Source: Azospirillum doebereinerae (GTDB taxonomy: Bacteria; Pseudomonadota; Alphaproteobacteria; Azospirillales; Azospirillaceae). Taken from it: a stretch of DNA of 64,000 bases. The stretch is taken from positions 124,001 to 188,000 of the forward strand of contig NZ_RZIJ01000002.1 of assembly GCF_003989665.1 (NCBI RefSeq). Reading direction: 5' to 3'. Below the pieces are notes generated by a model. That model was not told where the DNA came from. It made no database searches and saw nothing but the letters and a program-made list of their open reading frames with translations. The position numbers and the translations under genes are program-made. Positions 8,166 through 16,590 of the stretch are shown here, piece after piece. Numbering within the stretch: the first letter of the stretch is position 1; each line of letters begins with the position of its first letter.

Positions 8166-9902
8166 GTGCGCGACGATCCCCGCATGGATAACGATACGGA
8201 AGCCTGGACCCGCGATCAACTCTCTGGCGATCGGACCTCCGATGGCCCGGCGACGGCCAGCATGTCCAACGTCGTCTTGCCACAACCGCCCGATGATCTT
8301 TCCACGGCGACCATCGCTCTGCTGGCCGACGCCGTGGGGATTTTCGCCGCGCTGCGCGGCGACGACGGCGCGGTCATCGACTTCGAATGGCGGCTCGCCA
8401 ACCCGGCGGCCGAGACCCTGATCGGACACGGCCGGCTGACCGGTCGGCGGCTGCGCGGCGACGACCTCGTCCCTTGCTGCGCGGAGCTGTTTGCCGCCCT
8501 CGTCGCGGCGCTGGATGGGCCGGTGACCCGCACCCTCGATCTCCAGGGGAAGGGTCAAGCCGTGGTCGGGCGCTGGCGCCTATCGGCTTCGCCCTTTCCC
8601 GGCGGGGTCTGCGCGACACTGGCCGATCTCGGCCCCGACCGGCCGTCGATGGCCGAAACCCTGGCGACGGCGCTGGAACACGGCGCCGAAAGCTTCGCGC
8701 TGTTCGACGCGGACGACCGCCTGATCCATGCCACCGGCCGGCTGAAGCGTTTCTTGCCGGAGCTGGCCGATCTGCTGGTCCCCGGCGTCACCTTCGAGGC
8801 GCTGGTCCGCCGCACCGCCTGGATGGATGGCGCCCTCTCCACGGAGGCCGGACGCGAGCGCTGGGTGGAGGCCCGGCTGGCCAACCATCGCCACCCGGAC
8901 AAGCCCTTCACGATGCGGGGCCAGGACGGGCGCTGGATTATGGTGCGCGAACAACGGCTTCCCGACGGCGGAGTCCTGGTCATCCACGCCGACGTCACGC
9001 CGATCAAGCAAACCGAGGAAGGCATCCGCACCCGCGAGGCCGAAGCCCGCGCCGCCCGGCGCGAGGCCGAACGCGCCAGCCGGGCCAAGAGCGACTTCCT
9101 CGCCCATATGAGCCACGAGCTGCGCACGCCCCTGAACGCCGTCCTGGGCTTTTCCGAGCTGCTGATGTCGGAGGCGTTCGGGCCGCTCGGCAGCGCGCGC
9201 TACCGCGCCTACGCCAACGACATCCACGACAGCGGCGCGCATCTGCTGGCGCTGATCGACGACATCCTCGATCTGTCGCGCATCGAGGCCGGACGCATGC
9301 CGCTGTCCGACGAGAACGTCGACGTCACCGCCCTGTCCCGGCAGGCCTTGACCATGCTGCGCGAGAAGGCGGCCGGAAAGGGCGTGACGCTGTCCACCGA
9401 CATCGCCGCCGATTTGCCGCTGCTGCTGGGTGACCAGCGCGCGGTTCGCCAGATGCTGGTCAACCTGCTGAGCAACGCCGTGAAATTTACCCCGGCGGGC
9501 GGCCGGGCGATGGTGACGGCGTCGCTGATGCCGGATGGCGGCATCGGCATCATGGTGGCCGACACCGGCACCGGCATTCCCATCGACGACCTCGACCGCG
9601 TGCTGGAGCCGTTCGAGCGCTCCGACCTTGCCATCGCCCGCGTCACCGAGGGCACCGGGCTCGGTCTTCCCATCGTCAAGCGGTTGGTCGAACTGCATGG
9701 CGGACGGCTGGAACTGTTGAGCGAAATGGGCGTCGGCACCTCGGCGGTGCTGACCTTCCCACCCTCGCGCAGCCTGCCGCGCAATCTCTATCCGCCCCTG
9801 CCGCATTCGCATCGGCCTAACTTGGCTCAGCCCGCCGGGCGCCAGAATGCAAGCCACAAGGCCGATGTCCCCAAGACCGATGTCCCCAAGACCGGCGGCT
9901 GA
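8166..9902 (+). CDS. cytosolic PAS histidine kinase
   Basis: A 578-residue sensor kinase without transmembrane segments. Two PAS-like blocks fill residues 40-280, and a coiled stretch (TEEGIRTREAEARAARREAE) leads to the H-box SHELRTPLNAVLGF with His 317. The ATPase has NLLSNAVKFT, DTGTGIP and GTGLGLPIV. The tail carries a perfect 15-bp tandem duplication (9864-9893) giving DVPKT twice. Start GTG 8166 has AGGA only 3 nt ahead; ATG 8184 has no ribosome site. It is divergent from the hybrid kinase, and the shared upstream region carries a TCCATAA/TTATGGA dyad. Confidence 0.9.
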   Translation: MRDDPRMDNDTEAWTRDQLSGDRTSDGPATASMSNVVLPQPPDDLSTATIALLADAVGIFAALRGDDGAVIDFEWRLANPAAETLIGHGRLTGRRLRGDDLVPCCAELFAALVAALDGPVTRTLDLQGKGQAVVGRWRLSASPFPGGVCATLADLGPDRPSMAETLATALEHGAESFALFDADDRLIHATGRLKRFLPELADLLVPGVTFEALVRRTAWMDGALSTEAGRERWVEARLANHRHPDKPFTMRGQDGRWIMVREQRLPDGGVLVIHADVTPIKQTEEGIRTREAEARAARREAERASRAKSDFLAHMSHELRTPLNAVLGFSELLMSEAFGPLGSARYRAYANDIHDSGAHLLALIDDILDLSRIEAGRMPLSDENVDVTALSRQALTMLREKAAGKGVTLSTDIAADLPLLLGDQRAVRQMLVNLLSNAVKFTPAGGRAMVTASLMPDGGIGIMVADTGTGIPIDDLDRVLEPFERSDLAIARVTEGTGLGLPIVKRLVELHGGRLELLSEMGVGTSAVLTFPPSRSLPRNLYPPLPHSHRPNLAQPAGRQNASHKADVPKTDVPKTGG

Positions 9903-9959
9903 TTCCCCGTTCCCTTTTTGCCCCTTGGCTCCGGGTCCCGAAGCGGTCATTCTGCCGCC

Positions 9960-10508
9960 ATGTTCCCGACCCGTTCCAGCGCGTCCCGCCCCATGCCCGA
10001 CACCGCCACTTCTCTGCCCGCTCCCCGGCCCGAGCCCTTGGAGGACGCCGTTCCGTCCGGCCTCGCGGCCGGTGGGGCGGCGCCGATCTTCCGTGGCGTC
10101 CGCCGGGCGCTCGCCATGCGCGGCTTCGCCAGCCTGATGGAGTTTCGGCTCGCCTGCGGACGGCGCGCCGACGTGCTGGCGCTGGACGAGGCTGGCACCA
10201 TCGTCATCGTCGAGGTCAAGAGCGGCGTCCCGGATTTCCGTTCCGACCAGAAATGGCCGGAATACCGTGACTGGTGCGACACCTTCTATTTCGCGGTGGA
10301 CGACGCCTTTCCGACCGAACTCATCCCGGAGGATTGCGGGCTGATGGTCGCCGACGCCTACGGCGCCGAGGTGCTGCGCGAGGCCCCGCTCCGCAAGCTC
10401 GCCCCCGCCCGCCGCAAGACCCTGCTGCTGCGCGCCGCCTTGGCCGGGGCCGGGCGGCTGCACCGGATCGAGGACCCGATGTTCACCCAGGCGCCGCCCA
10501 CGGTGTGA
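9960..10508 (+). CDS. mmcB: MmcB-family DNA repair nuclease-like protein
   Basis: The conserved core reads RRADVLALDEAGTIVIVEVK, then DFRSDQKWPEYRDWCD and FYFAVDD, the signature of the MmcB family (PF06319). That family has a PD-(D/E)XK-like fold and in Caulobacter belongs to the mitomycin C repair response. The Asp and the E-x-K of the nuclease core are present. The start is uncertain: ATG 9960 is used, ATG 9993 also fits, and neither has a clear ribosome site. It sits between a kinase gene and a REC-HPt gene with no obvious functional link to them. Confidence 0.82.
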   Translation: MFPTRSSASRPMPDTATSLPAPRPEPLEDAVPSGLAAGGAAPIFRGVRRALAMRGFASLMEFRLACGRRADVLALDEAGTIVIVEVKSGVPDFRSDQKWPEYRDWCDTFYFAVDDAFPTELIPEDCGLMVADAYGAEVLREAPLRKLAPARRKTLLLRAALAGAGRLHRIEDPMFTQAPPTV

Positions 10509-10605
10509 GCGCCCACGGTGTGAACAGGATGTGAGCCACCCGGCCGATGCGCGCCGCGCGCGAAACCGCTAGACTGTGCCGAGACGGACGGGGAGACGGA
10601 CCAGC

Positions 10606-11373
10606 ATGCGAGCGAACGGAACGGCGGGCCCCTTGCGCATCCTGCTGGCGGAGGACGAGGCGGTGAACCGCATGGCCGCCCTCGCCATGCTGCGCCGCGC
10701 CGGCCACACGGTGGTCGCCGTGGAGGATGGGCCATCCGCCGTGGCCGCCGCCACCGGAGGCGTGGAGGGGGAAGGTTTCGACCTCGTCCTGATGGATCTT
10801 GGCCTTCCGGGCTTCGACGGGGACGAGGCGGTGCGCCGCATCAACGCCCGATCCAACGGAGCGGTGTCCGGACCGCGCATCCTGATGCTGACCGCCACCG
10901 CCACGCCCGGCGGGCTGGAGCGTTGCCAGGGTTGCGGCGCCGATGGCGTTCTATCGAAACCCTTGCGCCTCGACGCGCTGGAGGCGGCCCTGCGCGGCGA
11001 GACGCCGGTTGCCGTCGCCACCCCCGATGCTTTCGATCCCCGCGCCATCGCGCAGATGCGGGACCTGCTGCCGCCCGCCCGCGTGGCCGAATTGATCGGG
11101 AAGACCGCCGGCACCCTGCGCCAGTATCGCGTGACCCTGGCCGAGGCGTGGCGCGGCGCGGACCGGCCGATGCTCAGCATGATGGCGCACAAGGTGGCGG
11201 GCGTGTCGGCGCAGTACGGGTGCCTCGGCCTGAGGCGCGCGGCGCAGGCGCTCGAAGCGGCGGTGGAAGCCGGACCCCAGGATGTCGGTGTTTTCCTGGA
11301 GGCGCTGGACGCGGCCTATGGACCGGCCTTGGCCTATCTGGACGCCCGCGCGGCGGAAACCGCCGCCTTCTGA
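10606..11373 (+). CDS. REC-HPt phosphorelay protein
   Basis: A 255-residue protein with two phosphorelay modules and no output domain. Residues 10-130 are a receiver (ILLAEDE, phospho-Asp 64 in VLMDLGLPG, Lys 118 in SKP). Residues about 145-250 are a histidine phosphotransfer domain with His 195 in MMAHKVAGVSAQYG. It could pass phosphate from one of the nearby kinases to another regulator (inference). ATG 10606 follows GGGGAGACGGA; an upstream in-frame ATG at 10576 has no ribosome site. Confidence 0.87.
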   Translation: MRANGTAGPLRILLAEDEAVNRMAALAMLRRAGHTVVAVEDGPSAVAAATGGVEGEGFDLVLMDLGLPGFDGDEAVRRINARSNGAVSGPRILMLTATATPGGLERCQGCGADGVLSKPLRLDALEAALRGETPVAVATPDAFDPRAIAQMRDLLPPARVAELIGKTAGTLRQYRVTLAEAWRGADRPMLSMMAHKVAGVSAQYGCLGLRRAAQALEAAVEAGPQDVGVFLEALDAAYGPALAYLDARAAETAAF

Positions 11374-11399
11374 AAAAAAACGGGCGGCCCAGCCGCCCG
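11373..11399 (-). terminator. rho-independent terminator of the carboxypeptidase gene
   Basis: Read on the minus strand it is CGGGCGGC, a 3-nt loop, GCCGCCCG, then eight T. This is a textbook intrinsic terminator 6 bp beyond the carboxypeptidase stop. Confidence 0.85.
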
Positions 11400-11404
11400 A
11401 AGCC

Positions 11405-12730
11405 TTACAGCTTGTCGTTCGGGGAGACCGCCATGCAGCGGTGGCCATGCTTGTTCAGTGTCGCGCAGGCTTGGCGCGCTTCCTTTTCATCCATCCCGAC
11501 CATGCGGGCGCGGTAGACCTTGTCCTTGCCGGTCTTGACCTCGGTGACCGTGTGCTTGGCGCCGCGCAGCAGGAAGGGCGCCTGCTTGGCCGCCTGCGTC
11601 AGGGCCTTCTGCCCGGCCGCCTTGCTGGAGAAGGCGCCGACCTGGATGCCCCAGCCGTTGCCCGACTTCCCGCCCGATGCGACGGGCGCGGCCGATGGTG
11701 CGGACACCTTCTGCACCGGCGTGGCCTTGCGCACCGCCAGCTTGCCCTTCGCCACGGGCTCGTCGTCGTTGTCGCCCTCGGCCTCCGGGGCGGCGCGCGA
11801 CGAACGCTCGGCGCTGGCGACCAGCGGGCCGTCCTCGCGCCCGCGGTTGGGCTTGCCGAAGGCTTGGTCGAGCAGCGCCTCCATCCGGTTGTCGCGCGAG
11901 ACCGCCGACTTGCCGCCCATCACCACGCCGACCAGCCGGCGCCCGTCGCGGGTGGCCGAGGCGGCAAGGTTGAAGCCCGAGGCCACCGTGTAGCCGGTCT
12001 TGATGCCGTCCATGCCCTCGTAACGGGACATCAGGTGGTTGTGGTTGGCCAGCGGCCGGCCGCCGTAGACGAAGCTGCGGCGGCTGAAATAGGGGTAGTA
12101 TTTCGGGTGGTCGGCCAGCATGGCGCGCGACAGGATCGAGAAGTCGCGGGCGGTGGTGACCTGCTCCATGTTCGGCAAGCCGGACGCGTTGCGGAACAAG
12201 GTGTTGCGCATCCCCAGCTCGCGCGCCTTGCGGGTCATCATCTCGGCGAAGCGGGTTTCGCTGCCGCCCAGCGCCTCCGCCAGCACCACGGCGGCGTCGT
12301 TGGCCGACTTGGTGACCAGCCCGAGGATCGCCGTCTCCACCCGCAGGGACGAGCCGGCGCGCAGGCCGAGTTTGGTCGGCGACATGCTCTCCGCCCAGGA
12401 GGACACCGGCAGCGCCTGGTCCAGCGACAGGCGACCGTCGTCCAGCGCGTCGAAGGTCAGGTACAGCGTCATCATCTTGGTCAGCGACGCCGGATGGGTG
12501 ACCGCGTCGGCGTCCTGCTCGTGCAGAACCTCGCCGGTGCGGGCGTCGACGATGATCGACGCCGCCTTGGCGGCCAGCGCCTCCGCCGAGGTCAGCAGGG
12601 CGCTCGAAAGAGCGGCGACGACGAACAAGGTCCGCGCCAAACGCCTCACGCTCCGCCCGCCATCCGCTTCCATCGCGCGAAAAGCGAATGGAAACAGTCC
12701 GGTACGAACGGTGCTGCGCGTTACTGTCAT
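11405..12730 (-). CDS. D-alanyl-D-alanine carboxypeptidase with SPOR domain
   Basis: A periplasmic penicillin-binding protein of the PBP5/6 (S11) family that trims the terminal D-Ala of peptidoglycan pentapeptides. The three active-site boxes are intact: SLTK, SAN and KTG. An N-terminal signal (FVVAALSSALLTSAEALA) directs export. A charged linker leads to a C-terminal SPOR domain (WGIQVGAFSSKAAGQKAL) that binds denuded septal glycan, so action at the division site is likely. The ATG at 12730 is chosen; a longer frame to 12865 has no support, and ATG 12673 would also keep the signal peptide. The family is often named dacC or dacF; I leave the symbol blank. Confidence 0.93.
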   Translation of the reverse strand: MTVTRSTVRTGLFPFAFRAMEADGGRSVRRLARTLFVVAALSSALLTSAEALAAKAASIIVDARTGEVLHEQDADAVTHPASLTKMMTLYLTFDALDDGRLSLDQALPVSSWAESMSPTKLGLRAGSSLRVETAILGLVTKSANDAAVVLAEALGGSETRFAEMMTRKARELGMRNTLFRNASGLPNMEQVTTARDFSILSRAMLADHPKYYPYFSRRSFVYGGRPLANHNHLMSRYEGMDGIKTGYTVASGFNLAASATRDGRRLVGVVMGGKSAVSRDNRMEALLDQAFGKPNRGREDGPLVASAERSSRAAPEAEGDNDDEPVAKGKLAVRKATPVQKVSAPSAAPVASGGKSGNGWGIQVGAFSSKAAGQKALTQAAKQAPFLLRGAKHTVTEVKTGKDKVYRARMVGMDEKEARQACATLNKHGHRCMAVSPNDKL

Positions 12731-12981
12731 GATGGCCCCGCCGAAGGCTAATATTTGCCGCTTGGTGCAATGGTAAATTCGTGCCAAATCAGTGTCTAGC
12801 AGGAATTCGTTAATTTCTTGCTTTGGCTTTTCGGATGGTCTGTGACCAAAATGGGATGAGGACACGGCCAGACGGGCTATGCCGGGAACCAGCCGACCCC
12901 AGGCCCGCGTTCCCGTTTCGGCGGTGCAGGACCCGCGCGGCCGATCCCGTATCAGACGTTGCGCAGGCGAGGCAAGAGACG

Positions 12982-13782
12982 ATGAGCCGCAGACACCGCG
13001 AACGTATCCACCGCGAACGCATCCGCCCCGGCCACGCCCTGGGCCCTGCTCTCTCCCTGGCGCTGGCCGCGCTGCTGGGGGGCTGCGCCGCCTTCGGCCC
13101 GACCGACAACCCGATCGCCCGCAAGCTGACGTGGTTCAGCTACCTGAACGGCGACGATCTGCGCGTCTCCTGCGGCAAGGAGGGCGCCGACCGGTTCCGG
13201 ATGGTCTTCAACGCCGATTACAACCGCCATGTCCGCACCTACGACATCATCGGCGCCCCCGTGGAAAGCGGCGGCGGTGCGAAGATCGAGGCGAGGGTGA
13301 TCGAGGCGACCGACCTCGCCCGGCTGAACCCGCTCGACCCGCTGTCGGCCGCGCGCGGGCGGACCGCGACGCTGCAGCTCAACCCTGGACAGTTCGCCAG
13401 CTTCATCGGGCGGCTGCGCGAGAGCGGCGCCTTCGAGCCGCCGCCGGACGGACTGCGCCTGCCGTCGAATGGAATCTATTGGCTGATCAACGGCTGCCGG
13501 GGCGGCCAGTGGTTCTTCTCCGCCCATCCCTACCCGTCCGGGCGCTTCACCGACGCCCGTTTTCTGGAGCCGTTGCAGCTCCTGGACGCCACCGGCATCC
13601 CCCTGCCCACGCTGCCCGATCCCGACGACGCCCCGCGCAGCCTGCCATCGGCCCATGAGCAGGCGGAAGGCGGGGGCGTGTTCTTCGAAATCCAGGTGGC
13701 CGACCGCGGTCTCGTCGGCCCGACCGCCACCTTCGGCGACTGGCTGCCGAGTGGAGCCCTGGCGGACCTGCTCAACCGCTGA
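12982..13782 (+). CDS. uncharacterised lipoprotein
   Basis: A 266-residue protein with a hydrophobic leader ending in the lipobox LGGC (Cys near residue 35), so it is probably lipidated and membrane-anchored. After the leader come NPIARKLTWFSYLNGDDLRV and a mixed alpha/beta region with several Cys. I do not recognise a named family. ATG 12982 follows GAGGCAAGA and places the signal peptide correctly. It is convergent with the Anbu-like gene and shares a hairpin with it. Confidence 0.75.
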   Translation: MSRRHRERIHRERIRPGHALGPALSLALAALLGGCAAFGPTDNPIARKLTWFSYLNGDDLRVSCGKEGADRFRMVFNADYNRHVRTYDIIGAPVESGGGAKIEARVIEATDLARLNPLDPLSAARGRTATLQLNPGQFASFIGRLRESGAFEPPPDGLRLPSNGIYWLINGCRGGQWFFSAHPYPSGRFTDARFLEPLQLLDATGIPLPTLPDPDDAPRSLPSAHEQAEGGGVFFEIQVADRGLVGPTATFGDWLPSGALADLLNR

Positions 13783-13800
13783 TCCGAAACCCGGCGGGCT

Positions 13801-13834
13801 GGCCCCCTGCCCCGCTCGGCGGGAAGAGGGGGCC
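13801..13834. terminator. bidirectional hairpin
   Basis: GGCCCCCT (13801-13808) pairs with AGGGGGCC (13827-13834) around an inner CCCGC/GCGGG stem, between two convergent genes. The U-tract is weak on both strands. Confidence 0.5.
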
Positions 13835-13846
13835 CGGCCGCTCCAC

Positions 13847-14608
13847 TCAGACCGGCTCGTCGCTGCGGACGGGAATGCGCAACGCGTCGGGAACCAGCGT
13901 CTCCACCCAGGGGCCGTCCGGCATGCGGCGGGCCAGTTCGGTGATGTTGCGGTTCCACCATTGGCGCTGTTCGCTGAGGTCGTCGTAATCGTAGTTCGAC
14001 TGGCGCCACGTCCGCTGGTCGGCGTGGTAGGACACCATGTCGATCGGGAAGCCGACGTCGTTGGTCGAGAAGCGCGTGCTGTCGAAGGACAGATAGGCCA
14101 GCTTCAGCGCCGTCTGCATGTCGGTGCCGTAGGACAGCGCGCGGTCCAGGATCGGCTTGCCGTAGGCGGTGGCGCCGATGGACAGGTAGGGCGTGCGCTC
14201 GTCCACCTCGATCCAGTTGCCCTCCGGGTAGACCAGGAACATGTAGGGCTCGCGGTCCTCGGCCAGTTGCCCGCCGATGATGGCGTGCAGGTTGAACGCC
14301 AGCTTCGACGCCTCCAGCGATTCGCGGTCCTCGGTGGCGACTTGGCGCAGGCAGGTGGTGAAGGCCGAAACCGCGTCGAGCATGGTCGAATAGGATTCGC
14401 CCCGGCGCTTGAGCATGTCGCGGCGCAGATAGGCCAGCGTCTTGTCGCGCACGCTGCGCAGGCCCGAGTTCATGATGAAGAAGCGGTCGCCGCCGCTGCC
14501 CATCATCGTCACTTTGCGGGCCGAGGAAAGCTGGGAGCCGCTGGTGATGCGCCCGTCCGACAGACCGATCAGGCCGTCACGTGTCTTGATGCCGAGGCAA
14601 TAGGTCAT
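13847..14608 (-). CDS. proteasome-like Ntn-hydrolase (Anbu/BPH type)
   Basis: A 253-residue protein that starts MTYCLGIKTRDGLIGLSDGR. Removal of Met would expose Thr 1 as the nucleophile, and Asp 17 and Lys 31 sit where proteasome beta-type peptidases keep their catalytic pair. The length fits the Anbu and BPH families of self-assembling bacterial proteasome relatives. Spacing between Asp and Lys is one residue shorter than in the Anbu sequences I recall, so subfamily is open. An upstream ATG (14830) would hide the catalytic Thr. The usual Anbu partners (alpha-E, ATP-grasp and transglutaminase-like genes) are absent here. Confidence 0.85.
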   Translation of the reverse strand: MTYCLGIKTRDGLIGLSDGRITSGSQLSSARKVTMMGSGGDRFFIMNSGLRSVRDKTLAYLRRDMLKRRGESYSTMLDAVSAFTTCLRQVATEDRESLEASKLAFNLHAIIGGQLAEDREPYMFLVYPEGNWIEVDERTPYLSIGATAYGKPILDRALSYGTDMQTALKLAYLSFDSTRFSTNDVGFPIDMVSYHADQRTWRQSNYDYDDLSEQRQWWNRNITELARRMPDGPWVETLVPDALRIPVRSDEPV

Positions 14609-15021
14609 GGTCGAAAGGTCCTGGCTGGAAACATCCGGGTTGGGCGGCCTTGCCTGCGACGCTTGGACGCGCCGTTTCTTACCAAAGGCCAAGGCGCGCC
14701 CGGCGCATGGGCGCGTTACACTTGGCGCATATCCGGTAAAGCTTTCGTTAAGGAATTCAATCGAGATCCCTTGGCGCACAGGATGCAAGTCCGGATCGAT
14801 TTCCCGTTTTCCGGGAATGGTGCGACGCACTAAACTCGCCGTTGACTCGCGCCGTGTGGTTTGTATAGTTTGCTCATATTGCAGTGCAGCAATTTTCGGC
14901 GCCGCGAATGGTGCCGGAACCGAACAACCGCAGCCGGCAGGCTTCGTGACCCGCGCCCTTTGCGGCCGGAGCCGAACCTCGCAACGGCGAGGCCAGCATC
15001 AGCCAGGAAGGAACGCGCGCC
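14609..15021. other. divergent region between Anbu-like gene and first phasin gene
   Basis: A 413-bp gap without a gene. It holds the first phasin promoter and operator (14842-14893), followed by a 5' leader of about 145 nt. No clear promoter for the Anbu-like gene was found. Confidence 0.6.
14842..14893 (+). promoter_or_regulatory. phasin promoter 1 with PhaR-like operator
   Basis: TTGACT (14842-14847), a 16-bp spacer and TATAGT (14864-14869) form a good sigma-70 promoter. The dyad ATTGCAGTGCAGCAAT (14878-14893) lies at the predicted start of transcription. TGC/GCA-rich sites of this kind are bound by PhaR, the PHB-responsive repressor, in alphaproteobacteria. The same word recurs before the second phasin gene. 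Confidence 0.7.
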
Positions 15022-15534
15022 ATGAACCAGTTCTCCCCGAAGTCGCTCGAGACCGTCACCGCCCAGGCCAAGGAGCAGTACGAGGGCTTCGTCAAGGCCG
15101 GCCAGGAGCAGACCGTCAAGCAGTTCGAGCAGACCGCCACCGCCGCCAAGGAACAGTTCGAGAAGGCGACCACCCAGCTCCTGAAGAGCTACGAGGACCT
15201 CCAGGCCGCCGGCAAGGCCAACGTCGAGGCGCTGGTCGAGAGCAGCAGCATCGCCGCCAAGGGCGCCGAGGATCTGAGCCGCGAGGTCGTCGCCTACAGC
15301 CAGTCGGCGCTGGACAAGACCATCACCACCGGCAAGGCCCTGCTGACCGCCAAGAGCCTCCAGGAAGTGGTCGAGTTGCAGAACAGCTTCCTCAAGTCCA
15401 GCTTCGACTCGCTGATCGCCGAGACGACCCGCATCCATGAGCTGTCGGTCAAGGTCACCAACGAGGCCCTGGCCCCGCTGAACGCCCGCGTGACCGCCAC
15501 CGTCGAGACCCTCTCGAAGCCGATCGCCGCCTGA
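15022..15534 (+). CDS. phaP: phasin (PHB granule protein)
   Basis: A 170-residue, all-helical protein rich in Ala, Glu, Lys and Gln, without signal peptide. It carries the phasin pattern LLKSYEDLQAAGKANVEALVES followed by SLQEVVELQNSFLKSSFDSL and a conserved NEALAPL end. Phasins coat polyhydroxybutyrate granules and control their size and number. The start has a GGAAGGAACG ribosome site. It is related to the next gene (shared motifs along the whole length), so the pair is a duplication. Confidence 0.92.
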   Translation: MNQFSPKSLETVTAQAKEQYEGFVKAGQEQTVKQFEQTATAAKEQFEKATTQLLKSYEDLQAAGKANVEALVESSSIAAKGAEDLSREVVAYSQSALDKTITTGKALLTAKSLQEVVELQNSFLKSSFDSLIAETTRIHELSVKVTNEALAPLNARVTATVETLSKPIAA

Positions 15535-15564
15535 GGATCCTCGCGGATCGACCGGCAGCTTGAG

Positions 15565-15600
15565 AGCGGCCCGGCAACCCCACGCGGTTGCCGGGCCGCT
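15565..15600 (+). terminator. strong hairpin after phasin 1
   Basis: A perfect 15-bp stem, AGCGGCCCGGCAACC and GGTTGCCGGGCCGCT, with a 6-nt loop. It lacks a T-run but should block read-through into the second phasin promoter region. Confidence 0.65.
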
Positions 15601-15678
15601 CCCATTCTGGGCACTCCAAAGTTTCCCGCCCCTCACCCTTTATCGCGGGAAAGTTTTTGTGCGCCGCACAAAATCCCA

Positions 15679-15730
15679 TTGACAAGCCGTCGGGTCTGCC
15701 TTAAAAACAGGCTATGTTGCGGTGCAACAT
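15679..15730 (+). promoter_or_regulatory. phasin promoter 2 with PhaR-like operator
   Basis: TTGACA (15679-15684) and a weaker TTAAAA (15701-15706) make the promoter. The perfect dyad ATGTTGCGGTGCAACAT (15714-15730, 7-bp arms, 3-bp centre) covers the predicted start of transcription, in the same relative place as the operator of the first phasin gene. Confidence 0.7.
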
Positions 15731-15840
15731 ATCTCGGGCGCCCGTTCCAACGGGGTCCGAGGGTCTCAACCCAGTCCGCCCCGGCTGCCGCTTTCGCGGG
15801 ACCGCGCGGTTGATCCCTACAGAGCGTGAGGAGCCTTTCC

Positions 15841-16317
15841 ATGTCCGACAAGTTCGCCGCCGCCACCAAGACCATCGAAGACGCCGTCTCGACCGCCAAG
15901 CTGAACCTGGAAGGCCTCGTGAAGGCCCAGCAGGAGCAGGTTGAGAAGGCTTCGGCCAAGATCCTCAAGAGCTACGACGAGCTGTCCGTCCTGACCAAGG
16001 GCAACGTCGACGCCGTCGTGAAGTCCAGCACCATCGTCGCCAAGGGCGCCGAGGAAGCCGGCAAGCAGGTCGCCGCCTTCACCCAGTCCTCGCTGGAGAA
16101 GAGCGTCTCGACCGGCAAGGCCCTGCTGGCCGTCAAGACCATCCAGGAGCTGATCGAGCTGCAGAACGCCTACACCAAGGCCAGCTTCGACGCCTTCGTG
16201 GCGGAGAGCACCAAGCTGCAGGAGCTGTCGGTCAAGATCGCCAACGAGGCGCTGGCGCCGCTGAGCGAGCGCGTCAACCTCGCGGTCGGCAAGCTGGCCA
16301 AGCCGGTCGCCGCCTGA
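15841..16317 (+). CDS. phaP: phasin (second copy)
   Basis: A 158-residue helical phasin close in sequence to the preceding gene: KILKSYDELSVLTKGNVDAV, TIQELIELQNAYTKASFDAF and SVKIANEALAPL match block by block. ATG 15841 follows GTGAGGAG. It has its own promoter, operator and terminator, so it is an independent unit rather than a downstream operon gene. Two differently tuned granule proteins under one regulator is the likely reading. Confidence 0.92.
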   Translation: MSDKFAAATKTIEDAVSTAKLNLEGLVKAQQEQVEKASAKILKSYDELSVLTKGNVDAVVKSSTIVAKGAEEAGKQVAAFTQSSLEKSVSTGKALLAVKTIQELIELQNAYTKASFDAFVAESTKLQELSVKIANEALAPLSERVNLAVGKLAKPVAA

Positions 16318-16345
16318 TCGCTGACGGATCTCCTCCGTTCGGGAC

Positions 16346-16380
16346 AGCCCGGCGGCCCTTATGGGTCGCCGGGCTTTTTC
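16346..16380 (+). terminator. rho-independent terminator of phasin 2
   Basis: AGCCCGGCG (16346-16354) pairs with CGCCGGGCT (16367-16375), with a T-run immediately after the stem. Confidence 0.85.
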
Positions 16381-16590
16381 GTTTTCAGGCCTCGCGCATC
16401 CGGCCTAGGACTTCCGGCAATTGCGCGGGCGCCGCCCCCGATGTTCCTATTCGGTGGTAGGGGCGGGGTCGCCGGTTCGAAGGGGGGTCTCCCAAATGGA
16501 GAGCATCCGCAAACGGCCCCTTCCCTCGGCGCCCGGATTGCCCATATCATCCTTATAGACAGTGCATCGCGAAGACATTCGATTGAGACC

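Noticed and set aside
8580..10463. A 627-codon minus-strand frame across the PAS kinase and mmcB
   Set aside because: Gly/Gln/Arg-rich shadow opposite two recognised genes.
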